A stretch of DNA of 64,000 bases from Thiorhodovibrio litoralis (GCF_033954455.1 NZ_CP121473.1:4946501-5010500), one strand, 5' to 3'. Counted from the stretch's first letter, positions 1-8,309 are shown. The notes: generated from the sequence alone by a model not told the origin. Numbers and translations: made by a program.

Positions 1-206
1 TCGACCCACCGTTCGCAGAGCACCTGCTCCCCGCCACCCTGGAGCAGCTCAGCGTTCGTCCTTGGCTGACTTCAACTGCCCGGGTCTATGTTGAAACCGA
101 CGCGCGCGAGCCGCTACCCGATCTGCCGTCAGGCTGGGAGTGGTTGCGAGAAAAAACCGCCGGGCAGGTGCGCTTTGGGCTGGCAATTGCGAACACAAAA
201 AGTTAG
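1..206 (+). CDS. rsmD: 16S rRNA (guanine966-N2)-methyltransferase, C-terminal fragment (cut by window edge)
   Basis: The open frame enters from the left edge with its first whole codon at base 3 and stops at TAG 204-206. The visible 67 residues begin DPPF, the catalytic (D/N)PPF motif of amino-methyltransferases, and continue with YVET and a REK-AGQVRFGLA ending typical of RsmD. RsmD methylates G966 of 16S rRNA in the assembled 30S subunit, using S-adenosylmethionine. The SAM-binding Rossmann motif I lies outside the window. In many gammaproteobacteria rsmD is close to coaD; here coaD lies 15 kb downstream. Confidence 0.85.
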   Translation, partial: DPPFAEHLLPATLEQLSVRPWLTSTARVYVETDAREPLPDLPSGWEWLREKTAGQVRFGLAIANTKS

Positions 207-221
207 CCCGCCTGTATGCTT

Positions 222-458
222 ATGGTCAACTTCGTCCTGACGGAGCATGCAAAAAAACGTTGTCGCAGAAGACAGATTTCTCTGGAACTGATTGAGCGGG
301 CAATCACCAATCCAGAGCGCATCGAGATTGACGACTTGGATCCATCTCTCATTCACGCGATCTACTCAGTTCCGGAAAAGGAGTTTCGTTCCCTCCGTGT
401 CATCTACAATGAAGCACAAGAGCCTGTCCGAATTGTGACGGCGTTCTTCGACTCTTAG
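222..458 (+). CDS. DUF4258-like small protein, possible toxin-like partner
   Basis: A 78-residue basic protein with the pattern TEHAKKRCRRRQIS near its start and a C-terminal VIYNEAQEPVRIVTAFF strand, which resembles DUF4258 proteins (a RelE/BrnT-like fold is often suggested for them). An ATG two codons upstream (216) is equally possible; neither start has a good ribosome binding site. It is followed after 11 bases by a DUF2283-like gene. Small DUF4258/DUF2283 pairs recur in bacterial genomes and look like toxin-antitoxin modules, but the function is inferred from size and pairing only. Confidence 0.6.
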   Translation: MVNFVLTEHAKKRCRRRQISLELIERAITNPERIEIDDLDPSLIHAIYSVPEKEFRSLRVIYNEAQEPVRIVTAFFDS

Positions 459-469
459 CGGAGAACTCG

Positions 470-658
470 ATGAAACTTGAATATGACCCTGAGGCTGATG
501 CTGCTTACTTCGAAATCGCCACATCAGATGTTGCGGAAACGAAGGAACTCGAGCCTGGCATTTTCGGTGACTACGACGACGAAGGCCATCTGGTTGGCCT
601 AGAGGTTATCGCAGTCAGCAAACGTGCAAGTTCAGCAACTTTAAAGGAAGTCGCTTAA
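470..658 (+). CDS. DUF2283 domain protein, possible antitoxin-like partner
   Basis: A 62-residue acidic protein starting MKLEYDPEADAAYFEI, the hallmark beginning of DUF2283 (Y-D-x-E-A-D-x-x-Y). The later GxxGDYDDEGHLVGLEVI segment is also typical. A GGAG ribosome binding site (460-463) precedes the ATG. It lies 11 bases after the DUF4258-like gene on the same strand, so the two are probably co-transcribed. The acidic charge against a basic partner fits a toxin-antitoxin pair, but no activity is known from the sequence itself. Confidence 0.7.
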   Translation: MKLEYDPEADAAYFEIATSDVAETKELEPGIFGDYDDEGHLVGLEVIAVSKRASSATLKEVA

Positions 659-757
659 AACGTTGCCAGGTTTACCGCCTTCCCCCGTAACTATCGCCGG
701 TCCATCCAGTTCTGGATCCTTCAGCCCGCACCCTCGCTTGGGAGGCGCGCGACATCA

Positions 758-1828
758 TTAATCCGCCGGCACCTGTGGCTGTGGCGGCGGATGGCCCGGT
801 CGCGCGAACAGAAAACCCTGCAGGTAGTCGACTCCAGCCTCGCGCAGCCACTCCCACTCGGCGCGGGTCTCGATGCCCTCGCCGACAATGGCGATGCCCA
901 ATTCCTTTGCCATGGCCACGAGGTTAGAGACAATGGCCTGCTTGGATACCGTGCTGTCGATGCCTGTAATCAGGTCCCGGTCGAGCTTGACGATATCGGG
1001 GCGCAGCCGCTCGAGCAGAGTCAGGGAGCCGTAACCGGCGCCGAGATCATCGAGCGCCACACGAAAGCCCGCTGCGCGATACTCGGCCAAAATGCCAACC
1101 AGGTCGCGGGTGTCGGCCAGCTCTTCGGTCTCGATCACCTCAAAGACAAAACGCTCGGGCGCCCAGCCTGTCTTGCGCGCCGCGGCGATGGTGGTGCGCA
1201 GGCAGAAGGCCGGGTCGTAAATGGAGGTCGGCGTGAAATTGATGAAAATCGGCGTCTCGATGCCCAGGCGCCAGGCGTCTTCGATCGCCTGCAGCCGCGC
1301 CGCGCGGTCGAGATGGAACAGCATGTCGGCCGCGCGCGCGGCATCGAACAGCGTGCCGGGAGAGACGATGTTTCCCTCGTCGTCCAGACCTCGCAGCAGA
1401 CACTCATGCGCATAGGCGCGGTCCGGCTCACGCGCATGCACAATGGGCTGAAAATGCATGGTCATGCGCCCGGCTTCCAGCATTCCGCTCAGCCATTGCC
1501 CGCGCACCAAGCCGATCCAATGCGACAGCGGCTCGACCGACGCGAGCAGCCCGACCCCAGGCTGCACGCCATCCGCCGCGAACAGCGCCTTAGTGCGCGC
1601 CAGCTCGGTCTGGCTAAGCCAGGCAGCTAATTGCTCCAGCAGCGCGGGCAGCTGCCCGCCGCCGGTTGCAATCCGGATCAGGTCGTCGCTGTTGCTATCA
1701 TGTTGCCAGCCAGCCGCGGCCAGTGCCGTCAGCAGCTTTGCACGGGAATGTTCGAGCGGTGGCGCAAGCCAAAAAGACCCGGCTTCCGTCGGCAGCAGCG
1801 GAATTTGTTCACAACCGCGACATGACAT
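758..1828 (-). CDS. EAL-domain protein, putative cyclic-di-GMP phosphodiesterase
   Basis: 356 residues. The N-terminus has a CRGC pair followed by about 100 residues of unrecognised sequence, then an EAL domain (about 120-350). The catalytic set is present: E in HECLLRG (normally EALLR, so here ECL), N in FINFTPTSIYDP, E in FEVIETE, DD in ALDDLGAGYGSL, K in VKLDRDLI, E in GEGIET and Q in LQGFLFARP. EAL enzymes hydrolyse cyclic di-GMP to pGpG. No GGDEF domain and no transmembrane segment are visible, so it is cytoplasmic. The ATG at 1828 follows a GGGGTG ribosome binding site; a GTG at 1834 is also in frame. It lies downstream of the BON/LysM operon on the same strand but beyond a terminator. 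Confidence 0.85.
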   Translation of the reverse strand: MSCRGCEQIPLLPTEAGSFWLAPPLEHSRAKLLTALAAAGWQHDSNSDDLIRIATGGGQLPALLEQLAAWLSQTELARTKALFAADGVQPGVGLLASVEPLSHWIGLVRGQWLSGMLEAGRMTMHFQPIVHAREPDRAYAHECLLRGLDDEGNIVSPGTLFDAARAADMLFHLDRAARLQAIEDAWRLGIETPIFINFTPTSIYDPAFCLRTTIAAARKTGWAPERFVFEVIETEELADTRDLVGILAEYRAAGFRVALDDLGAGYGSLTLLERLRPDIVKLDRDLITGIDSTVSKQAIVSNLVAMAKELGIAIVGEGIETRAEWEWLREAGVDYLQGFLFARPGHPPPQPQVPAD

Positions 1829-1840
1829 GTGCACACCCCA

Positions 1841-1872
1841 TGAAAACTAAAGAAAAGCGCGGGCGCCGCGCT
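1841..1872 (-). terminator. Rho-independent terminator of the BON/LysM operon
   Basis: Read on the minus strand there is a perfect 7-bp G/C stem (AGCGCGG / CCGCGCT) with a 3-base loop (1856-1872), followed directly by a T-rich run (1841-1855). It lies between the stop of the last coiled-coil gene at 1971 and the EAL gene start at 1828, so it should separate those transcription units. Confidence 0.7.
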
Positions 1873-1970
1873 ATCGCTCCGTGGGGTCGCGGCCTGATTG
1901 CAGGACGCGAACACCACCCCGGTGCGACAGGATAGCGATTGGAGCAGGAGATTGCATGTGCACGGCTAGA

Positions 1971-3425
1971 TTAAAAACCGCCGCCAGTGCGAAAGCCGCT
2001 GCCGCCACCGCCGCTGCGTTGTCGTGCCGGCCGCCGGGAAGAACCCGACCCGCGTGCTCTGCCGGCCGGATTGAACCCGCCACCCCAGTGCGAACTGCGC
2101 CCAAAACCGCCTAAGCCCGATCCCGAGCCCGAGTCGCTGCGCGGCGCGCGATAGCGTTGCTGTTCGCGCAGCACCTGCCAAAGTCCTTGGCGGTCAAGCA
2201 GGCCGTTGACGAAGCTGGCGAGCATGGTGCGAGTGAGGTCGCCATCCTGAAAACTCGAGCCCGGGCGATCATAGCCCTTTCGGACAACATCGTGACGCAC
2301 AGCTTCCAGCTCGCCGAGGCGTTGGCGTTGCGGTGCAAGGCCCTGCTGCAGCCCACGCAGCGAGGCCTCGAGCAGACGACGTTGATCTTCGCGTTCGAGC
2401 AGACGCGCGACAATCCGGTCATCCTCCGGGAAAGGCGTCGCCAGTGCCTCGCGCCGCAGCGCCATTAAATCATCGTGCGCGAGCTCGGCGGCTAGGTGCG
2501 CGATGGCTTGTTTGCTGTGATCGTCCTCTCCGCTGGCAAAGCGCCCGCGCTCCTCAGCGAGCTGGCGCTCCTCGGCCATGGCGGTCTCGATTTTTTCATC
2601 GAGCGCGCTCAAGGCATTCTGCTCGCTGTCCAGTTCCGCATCCAGCGCGGTGATGCCATCGGCTTGCCGCGCCCCGTCCTCAAGCTGTTCGAGCGCCTCC
2701 AGCGCAGCATCCGCCGCGGTCTGAAGTGCCTCGGCATGCTCGCGCAGGCGCAGGGGGATTTCGCGCAGGCGGGCAAAATTGGCGCGCGCATCCGCGTAAC
2801 CAATCAGGCGCGCGACCTTGGCGTCCAGCCAGCGGGTCAGCGGGTTGCCCTTTTGCTCCGTGGTGGCATAGCGGCGCTTCCAGAGGTACATAAAGAGCGG
2901 ATCAGCACGGTAGGAGGTACCCTTGGCTTCTTCCTCCTGGGCACTTTCGTCGGCTTTTTCCGCCGCATGCATGGCGGTGCGCTCGGCCTCGGTAGCACGT
3001 TCGCGCGCCTGACGGTAGTCGGGGTCTTCATCAAGCCGCGCTTGGGTGCGCGCCTCAGCGGCATCGACAGCGTCGGCGGCTTGCTCCACACGCTCGGCCT
3101 GGATCTCGCCTTCGGCCGCGAGCTGCTCGCGCTGGCGCGCCGCAGCCGTAATCCGTTCCTCAAGCTGGTGCAAGGCCTGTTGCCGTGCCTGTAGCAGATT
3201 CAAAACCTGCTGCTCGGCCGCGTCCATATGTCGCTCCAGCTCGCCGCGGCTTAACTGGTCGACACGGGTGGCCGCCAACGCGCGATAGTCCTCGACATCG
3301 GCCTGCTGCAGCTCGAGCAGCGAGCGCTGAGCCGCCTCCAGGCGCGTCTCGGTCTCGTTCAGCGCGCGGCGTTGCTCGGCCAGGCTCTGGTCGATGGATG
3401 CCAGCATTTGCCGTCCTGGAATCAT
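1971..3425 (-). CDS. Long coiled-coil protein with Gly/Ser/Arg-rich C-terminal tail (operon gene 4)
   Basis: 484 residues, almost wholly helical and rich in E, A, R, Q and L in heptad-like spacing (about 10-170 and 230-400). A short conserved-looking non-coil block (about 165-215: YRADPLFMYLWKRRYAT, then NPLTRWLDAKVARLIGYADARANF) sits between them. The last 55 residues are a Gly/Ser/Arg tail ending GGSGFRTGGGF. There is no signal peptide or membrane span, so the protein is probably cytoplasmic or peripheral. It begins 9 bases after the DUF6384-like gene and is the last gene of a tight four-gene operon. Smc-like annotations for such proteins reflect coiled-coil composition only; no ATPase motifs are present. 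The function is unknown. Confidence 0.75.
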   Translation of the reverse strand: MIPGRQMLASIDQSLAEQRRALNETETRLEAAQRSLLELQQADVEDYRALAATRVDQLSRGELERHMDAAEQQVLNLLQARQQALHQLEERITAAARQREQLAAEGEIQAERVEQAADAVDAAEARTQARLDEDPDYRQARERATEAERTAMHAAEKADESAQEEEAKGTSYRADPLFMYLWKRRYATTEQKGNPLTRWLDAKVARLIGYADARANFARLREIPLRLREHAEALQTAADAALEALEQLEDGARQADGITALDAELDSEQNALSALDEKIETAMAEERQLAEERGRFASGEDDHSKQAIAHLAAELAHDDLMALRREALATPFPEDDRIVARLLEREDQRRLLEASLRGLQQGLAPQRQRLGELEAVRHDVVRKGYDRPGSSFQDGDLTRTMLASFVNGLLDRQGLWQVLREQQRYRAPRSDSGSGSGLGGFGRSSHWGGGFNPAGRARGSGSSRRPARQRSGGGGSGFRTGGGF

Positions 3426-3434
3426 GTCAGACCT

Positions 3435-4358
3435 CTACCATTTGGTTATGGCACCGCCGGTTGTCGGCATCCGATACTCTGGCTGCAGCGCCCCGAGCGG
3501 CTTGTGACCAAACTCGGCGTTCTGAATGATGCCGTCGTCGCGCTTGTCTTCGGCGATGCGCTCGAAGGTCGGGTGATCGACGCGCAAGCCCCAGGCCGAG
3601 ACGGTCTGTGTCTTGCCAGTCTCCTCGCTAGTGACCGGCACCTCAAGCGCCCGACCGGCAGGGTCGATCGCCTCGACAACAATGTAATAGTTGCGCGCCT
3701 GGGTATTGATGTCGGGCACCCGCCAAACACCGGTGCGCTCGCCGGGACGATTGACGATGCGAAGCTGGTATTCCTGTGCCAGCAAGGCCTGCATGGCGTC
3801 CAGCTTGGCCAGCGCCTGACGCGCGCCCTCGCGGTCATCCGCCGCGACCGCGAACCGGCCGGCATCGCGCAGACGCTCGGCTTCCTCTCGCGCAGTCTCG
3901 GTGCCGGCTAAGGCGATGGTGTCCGCGTAAGCCGTGGCAATGCGCTCCGGCAGGGCGGCAGCGGGCGCGACCAGGATGAAATAGTAAAGTGCCCAGCCAA
4001 GGCAGAGCACGCCCAGTGCGCCGAAGAGCCATGCCCCCCAGCGCCCGCGGCTGACGTAAATCCGCGCGAAGCGCACCGCCCAGCTGTCGGGCGGCGGCCG
4101 GTAGACGAAGCGGTCCTCCTTGAGCGCGGCCACGCCCTCGTCGAGGATGTGCTCGGGCACCTCGATGCCCTGCCCCTGATAGATGCGGTGCAGCCGTGCT
4201 TTCAGGTCCTGCTCCCGCCCCGCCGTATCGAGCTCGCGCGCGGCCAGCTGCTGACGACGGCGCAAGGTGTCCACCACATCCATCGCCAGCATGACGTCGT
4301 CGAGCGGCGCCTTGTCCACGGGCGCACTCGCCGCGCTATCGGCGCCCGCGGCCTTCAT
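3435..4358 (-). CDS. DUF6384-like single-pass membrane protein (operon gene 3)
   Basis: 307 residues. A cytoplasmic N-terminal part (1-105) contains an APLDDVMLAMDVVDTLRRRQ helix and an EDRFVYRPPPDSWAVRFARIYVSR segment. One hydrophobic span follows (about 112-132, WLFGALGVLCLGWALYYFILV), then a C-terminal domain with a helical stalk and a strand-rich part (RTGVWRVPDINTQARNYYIVVEAIDP). The layout matches what I recall of DUF6384 proteins; this was not searched. Its ATG overlaps the stop of the preceding gene as ATGA, so the two are translationally coupled. It is the only membrane-anchored member of the operon, so it may tether the coiled-coil partners. Confidence 0.7.
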   Translation of the reverse strand: MKAAGADSAASAPVDKAPLDDVMLAMDVVDTLRRRQQLAARELDTAGREQDLKARLHRIYQGQGIEVPEHILDEGVAALKEDRFVYRPPPDSWAVRFARIYVSRGRWGAWLFGALGVLCLGWALYYFILVAPAAALPERIATAYADTIALAGTETAREEAERLRDAGRFAVAADDREGARQALAKLDAMQALLAQEYQLRIVNRPGERTGVWRVPDINTQARNYYIVVEAIDPAGRALEVPVTSEETGKTQTVSAWGLRVDHPTFERIAEDKRDDGIIQNAEFGHKPLGALQPEYRMPTTGGAITKW

Positions 4359-5551
4359 GCCGGGCCGACCGCCAGGCCCTTGCCCTGCTCAGCCAAGCGC
4401 GCCAGCTTGCGCTTGCCGTCTTCCACGGCGTTACGGATTTCATTGGCATTCGCGGTGCTTTGGACGCGCATCTCCTCGATAATCTCGTGCGAGCGGGTCT
4501 GCCAGTCGACCACTGAGTCGACCAGCTTTTTCACCGCATCGGCGCGCACCGTCGGTCCGTAGCCGGCGCGCACCGCCGCCTCCTGCACCTGGCCGCCGAT
4601 GTCGGCGAGCACTTCGAGCGACTGACTGACGCCTTCCTTCATCGCCTCCACCGTGCGGGTGCCTTCGTGCAGGCCGAACATGCCGGTGAAAGAGGCCGTC
4701 AGAGCGGTCAGCACCACCTCGTTGGTGCTGAAAAAGCTCACCGCCTGCGCATAGACCCGCTCCTTGGCAGTGGTGGTCTGCAGCAGCCGCGCCATCACCA
4801 CCTCGGAGGTGTTGTAGGCGATGGTGAGGTTGTCGGCCAGGTCCTTGGCGATCTGATAGCGCTTCTCCTCACCTTGCAAGGCGCGCACCTTCTCGTCGCG
4901 CGCCAGCTCGAGCTTGGCACGCGCGGCCGGGTCCTCGGTCTGGTTTTTCTCAGTCGCAGCTGCTTGAGCATGATCTATCGTGTCCATGGCCGCCTTGACC
5001 TCCGCCTTGGCGGCATCGAGCCTGCCCTCGGCGGTCTTGAGCACCTCAAGCGCGAGAATCTCGGACTCCTTCAGCGCTCCGCGAAAATCCTGATAAGCCT
5101 CCAGAATCTTGCGCTCGCGCTGGATTTGATCGCTGGTCGCGGCGGTCACATCCAGATAGGTCTGCTTGATCTTGTCGAAGCGGCTCGCAATATCGCCACG
5201 GGTGGCTTTCATCCACACATTGCCCAGCCGCTCGAAGGTATCGAGCTTACCGTCTTCGATCTGATCTACCATCGTTTTAGCATCGTCACGGATGCTGTTA
5301 AACGCACTGGTAATCTCCTGATAGCGCTCGCCAATCTCCATGGCCTGCACTTGCACGCGCACCACGTCGTTGAACAGCGACGCCTGACTCAGGGTGCGCG
5401 CGATCGCCGCTACACGCGCTTCGTCAAGATCGGAAATCTGACCAAGCAGCGCAATGATGGGCGCCCGCTCGTCGCGCTCTTCTGACAGCAGGCCGAGATC
5501 CTGCAGCCGGGTCATCGCCCGGTCAAGATATTGCATGGGGGTGGCACTCAT
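4355..5551 (-). CDS. Helical coiled-coil protein, vaguely TelA-like (operon gene 2)
   Basis: 398 residues, predicted almost all alpha-helical, with no signal peptide or transmembrane span. Recognisable blocks are a short N-terminal YLDRAMTRLQDLGLL segment, a long middle coil (about 60-250), a less polar stretch (AVSFFSTNEVVLTALTASFTGMFGLHEGTRTVEAMKEG, about 275-315) and a C-terminal helix pair. Proteins like this are sometimes annotated as cell surface protein or compared with the toxic-anion-resistance protein TelA; I see only a general resemblance. A GGAAGG ribosome binding site lies just before the ATG. It starts 22 bases after the BON-LysM gene and overlaps the next gene by 4 bases. Confidence 0.75.
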   Translation of the reverse strand: MSATPMQYLDRAMTRLQDLGLLSEERDERAPIIALLGQISDLDEARVAAIARTLSQASLFNDVVRVQVQAMEIGERYQEITSAFNSIRDDAKTMVDQIEDGKLDTFERLGNVWMKATRGDIASRFDKIKQTYLDVTAATSDQIQRERKILEAYQDFRGALKESEILALEVLKTAEGRLDAAKAEVKAAMDTIDHAQAAATEKNQTEDPAARAKLELARDEKVRALQGEEKRYQIAKDLADNLTIAYNTSEVVMARLLQTTTAKERVYAQAVSFFSTNEVVLTALTASFTGMFGLHEGTRTVEAMKEGVSQSLEVLADIGGQVQEAAVRAGYGPTVRADAVKKLVDSVVDWQTRSHEIIEEMRVQSTANANEIRNAVEDGKRKLARLAEQGKGLAVGPA

Positions 5552-5573
5552 GATCCTTCCCTCAAATTACCGG

Positions 5574-6026
5574 TCAGCTCGCGTCGTGCGGAATGCGAAT
5601 TTTCTGGCCCGGGTAGATCAGATCCGGGTTCTTGATCACCTCCCGGTTGGCCTCAAAAATCCGCCCATAGGCGTTGGCATCGCCATAAAAACGCTTGGCG
5701 ATCGCCGAGAGGGTATCGCCGGATTCAATCAGATAAAATTCCACCTTGGGCGCGGATGCGGCATCCGCCGACGCTGGCACCTCAAGCGCGTCCACCTTCA
5801 CCTCGGCAACGCCCTGGATGTTTCCGGCCATCAACACCGCCTTCTCCATGGCCTCCGGACTGTCCGCCTTGCCCTTCAGCGAGACCACGCCATTGTCATA
5901 GCTGACGTCCAGCCCGCTCAGGCCCGGATTGTCCTGCTCGATTTCCTGCTTGATCTTCTCGCTCGCCTCTGCTTCCTTGCCAAAGACCTTCTTACCCACG
6001 CTTTTTGCAAAATCGAAAAGTCCCAT
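5574..6026 (-). CDS. kbp: BON-LysM protein, Kbp/YgaU-like (operon gene 1)
   Basis: 150 residues. It begins MGLFDFAKSVGKKVFG as YgaU/Kbp proteins do, then has a BON domain (about 25-80, with GLDVSYDNGVVSLKGKADSPE and a VEVDALEVP strand) and a C-terminal LysM domain (about 98-147: YLIESGDTLSAIAKRFYGDANAYGRI, then IYPGQKIRIP). E. coli Kbp is a cytoplasmic potassium-binding protein of the same architecture. There is no signal peptide here either. A GGAGGA ribosome binding site precedes the ATG. It is the first gene of the four-gene minus-strand operon. Confidence 0.85.
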   Translation of the reverse strand: MGLFDFAKSVGKKVFGKEAEASEKIKQEIEQDNPGLSGLDVSYDNGVVSLKGKADSPEAMEKAVLMAGNIQGVAEVKVDALEVPASADAASAPKVEFYLIESGDTLSAIAKRFYGDANAYGRIFEANREVIKNPDLIYPGQKIRIPHDAS

Positions 6027-6301
6027 TGCTCTGTCCTCCGCTGGATTGTGTGGCTGAAAATAGGGTCGGCCACTCCAATTGGAAGCCGGCCGCAGCAGCA
6101 GCAGTTTACTGGCATTCCATGACGGGCGTGAGTGCGCAATGGGTCATTGGCGAAATGTCCACCCCCTGCAAGAGTCAACGCCTGTCGCATAGATGAACTA
6201 GACTCAGGGGAAAGCTTAAGGTTGCGTTCCACGCCGCCACTCGCCGCGCCGCTCAGAGGCGCCAGCAACCTACCGCCCGCCCGCCACCGCCGGAGGTCAC
6301 C
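6027..6301. other. Divergent intergenic region between kbp operon and S24 gene
   Basis: 275 bases that must hold the promoters of the leftward kbp operon and the rightward S24-peptidase gene. I see ribosome binding sites at both edges (GGAGGA on the minus strand before 6026; GGAGG at 6292-6296) but no convincing -35/-10 pair. There is also no LexA box of the CTGT-N8-ACAG type, even though a LexA-like gene follows. Confidence 0.5.
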
Positions 6302-6769
6302 ATGTCCGCACTCGCCATGCTCATCCCCAAGCGCCAGCCCGCCCCGGTCTGGAACTCCAACTTACAGCCCCTGGACCTAGAGCTCGAGCAAGGCGTCGAT
6401 CTGCCCGTTCTCGGCACCGTCGCCGCCGGCCTGCCCATCGAGGCACTCGAAGACCGCGAAACCATCCGCGTCCCCGCCCACATGACCCGCAAAGCCAGCT
6501 ATGCCCTGCGCGTGCGCGGCCACTCCATGACCGAAGACCAAATCCAGGATGGCGACATCATCATCGTCGAGCAACGCCAGAGCGCCGAGAACGGCGAAAC
6601 CGTGGTCGCCCAGATCAACGGCGACCACGTCACCCTCAAGCGCTTCTACATCGAAGCCGACGGCATCCGCCTGCAGCCCGCCCACCCCGACATGCAACCC
6701 ATCTACCTGCGCCACGAGGAGCTTGAAATCCTGGGTATCGTCACCGGGGTGATGCGGTTGACGCTTTAG
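6302..6769 (+). CDS. LexA/UmuD-like S24 peptidase-fold protein lacking a DNA-binding domain
   Basis: 155 residues covering only the C-terminal half of a LexA-type protein. The Ala-Gly self-cleavage site is visible in LGTVAAGLPIEA (about 38-49), the catalytic serine in RVRGHSMTEDQIQDGD (about 76), and the catalytic lysine in GDHVTLKRFY (about 113). The winged-helix N-terminus of LexA is absent; only about 35 unrelated residues precede the cleavage site. The start is well supported by GGAGG six bases upstream, so this is not an artefact of choosing a late start. No umuC-like polymerase gene is adjacent. It could act like UmuD, or interfere with or dimerise with LexA or phage repressors; which is unknown. 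Confidence 0.8.
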   Translation: MSALAMLIPKRQPAPVWNSNLQPLDLELEQGVDLPVLGTVAAGLPIEALEDRETIRVPAHMTRKASYALRVRGHSMTEDQIQDGDIIIVEQRQSAENGETVVAQINGDHVTLKRFYIEADGIRLQPAHPDMQPIYLRHEELEILGIVTGVMRLTL

Positions 6770-6977
6770 ACGGATCGCCGCGCTCTGGATCAGCAAGAGT
6801 TCACCGAGCAAGCTCCGATCCTGCAGCAGGGTTACCGATCCGACTCCCGCCATATCCTGGTGGAAGCTGAATGCCGGCGCTTCTATCTCGGGCATGGCCG
6901 CAACACCGGGGCTGCACCGAAGCGCGGTTGTGGGAGAATAGGATGGTCTTCCTTCCCATCGCTGGAGCTCGATTTTG

Positions 6978-8114
6978 ATGAAACCTGCCTATTTGCTGTC
7001 TCTGCTGGTGCTGGCCGTGGTGGTGCTCGCGCTGTTCGATCGGCCGGCCACCCGCCCGTTGCCGCAAACCGCTGCGGTCGATGCGGCGACTGCTCAAGCT
7101 GCGGCGCCCAAGCCGGCGCCTGCCGAACCAAGCCCGGATGAGGTACTGCGCAAGAAAGCGCTGTCCGCCGGACTCAAGCCGCTGCCAGAAGGTCCGGGGC
7201 CGATCACGGACAATGCGCTGACGCCGGAGCGTGTCACGCTCGGCCGGCAACTGTTCTTCGAGCCACGTCTGTCCGCCAGCGGGCTGATCAGTTGCCACAC
7301 CTGCCACAACCTGGCGCTCGGTGGGGACGACAATATGCCCACATCGGTGGGGCATGGCTGGCAGCGCGGGCCGCGCAATGCACCAACGGTCTACAACGCG
7401 GTCTATAACACCGCCCAGTTTTGGGATGGCCGCGCCGAGGACCTGAAAGCCCAGGCCAAAGGCCCGATTCAAGCTGGCGTGGAAATGGCCAACGTTCCGG
7501 AGCAGGCGGTCGCGACCCTACGCAGCATGCCTGAGTACATCGAAAGTTTTAGCGGCGCCTTTCCAGACGCTGCCGAGCCGCTCAGCTTCGACAATCTCGC
7601 CAAGGCCATCGAAGCCTACGAGGCCACCCTGGTCACGCCGAATGCGCCCTTCGACCGCTGGTTGCAGGGAGAGGATGACGCGCTCGACCCACAGGCCAAG
7701 CAGGGTGTGGCGCGCTTTATCGACAAGGGCTGCACTGCCTGCCACAACGGCGTGAATGTCGGCGGACAGGCGTATTTTCCCTTTGGGCTGATCCGCAAGC
7801 CGGACGCGCATATTCGCCCACCGGGAGACAAGGGGCGCTTTGCAGTGACCCACACGCCGAGCGATGAATATGTCTTCCGCGCCGCGCCACTGCGCAACAT
7901 CGCGCTGACCGCGCCCTACTTCCACTCCGGGCAGGTCTGGTCACTGCAAGAGGCCATCGCCGTGATGGGATCGGCCCAGCTGGGTATCGACCTCACCGAC
8001 GAAGACATCGCCCCCATCGCCGCCTTCCTGCGCAGCCTGACCGGAGTGCCGCCCAAGGTCGACTATCCCATGCTCCCGGTCGAAACGGCCGAGACTCCCA
8101 AGCCGCGGCTCTAA
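6978..8114 (+). CDS. Di-haem cytochrome c peroxidase (CcpA/MauG family)
   Basis: 378 residues. The N-terminus has an uncleaved-looking or Sec signal helix (LLSLLVLAVVVLALF, about 5-20) followed by a Pro/Ala linker. Two CxxCH haem c motifs are present: CHTCH (about 111-115) and CTACH (about 254-258). The CcpA-type segments RNAPTVYNAVYNTAQFWDGRA, AYFHSGQ-like APYFHSGQVWSL and the loop around them are intact. Such enzymes reduce H2O2 to water in the periplasm using electrons from small c-type cytochromes. The ATG at 6978 has GGAGC upstream. It is a single gene, with a strong hairpin after its stop. Confidence 0.9.
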   Translation: MKPAYLLSLLVLAVVVLALFDRPATRPLPQTAAVDAATAQAAAPKPAPAEPSPDEVLRKKALSAGLKPLPEGPGPITDNALTPERVTLGRQLFFEPRLSASGLISCHTCHNLALGGDDNMPTSVGHGWQRGPRNAPTVYNAVYNTAQFWDGRAEDLKAQAKGPIQAGVEMANVPEQAVATLRSMPEYIESFSGAFPDAAEPLSFDNLAKAIEAYEATLVTPNAPFDRWLQGEDDALDPQAKQGVARFIDKGCTACHNGVNVGGQAYFPFGLIRKPDAHIRPPGDKGRFAVTHTPSDEYVFRAAPLRNIALTAPYFHSGQVWSLQEAIAVMGSAQLGIDLTDEDIAPIAAFLRSLTGVPPKVDYPMLPVETAETPKPRL

Positions 8115-8154
8115 CTCATGGCGGTGGACACACCGCAGCAACTACACGGGATGG

Positions 8155-8186
8155 CGATCTCGGCAGCAATGATGCCGCCGAGATCG
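8155..8186. terminator. Hairpin between convergent peroxidase and cNMP genes
   Basis: Perfect 10-bp inverted repeat: CGATCTCGGC (8155-8164) and GCCGAGATCG (8177-8186) with a 12-base loop. It lies in the 195-base gap between two convergent genes, which fits a bidirectional transcription stop. No strong T-run follows on either strand, so a factor-dependent stop or mRNA-stabilising role is also possible. Confidence 0.5.
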
Positions 8187-8309
8187 TCGAGCTGATTGGC
8201 CATACTCACCATGTCCTGTATGCGATGACCCAGGGTTCTACTCACCGAAACAGCAGCTTAACCCTCCCTAGTGGTGCCGCACCATGAACCTTGGCAACCA
8301 GGGTATGGC

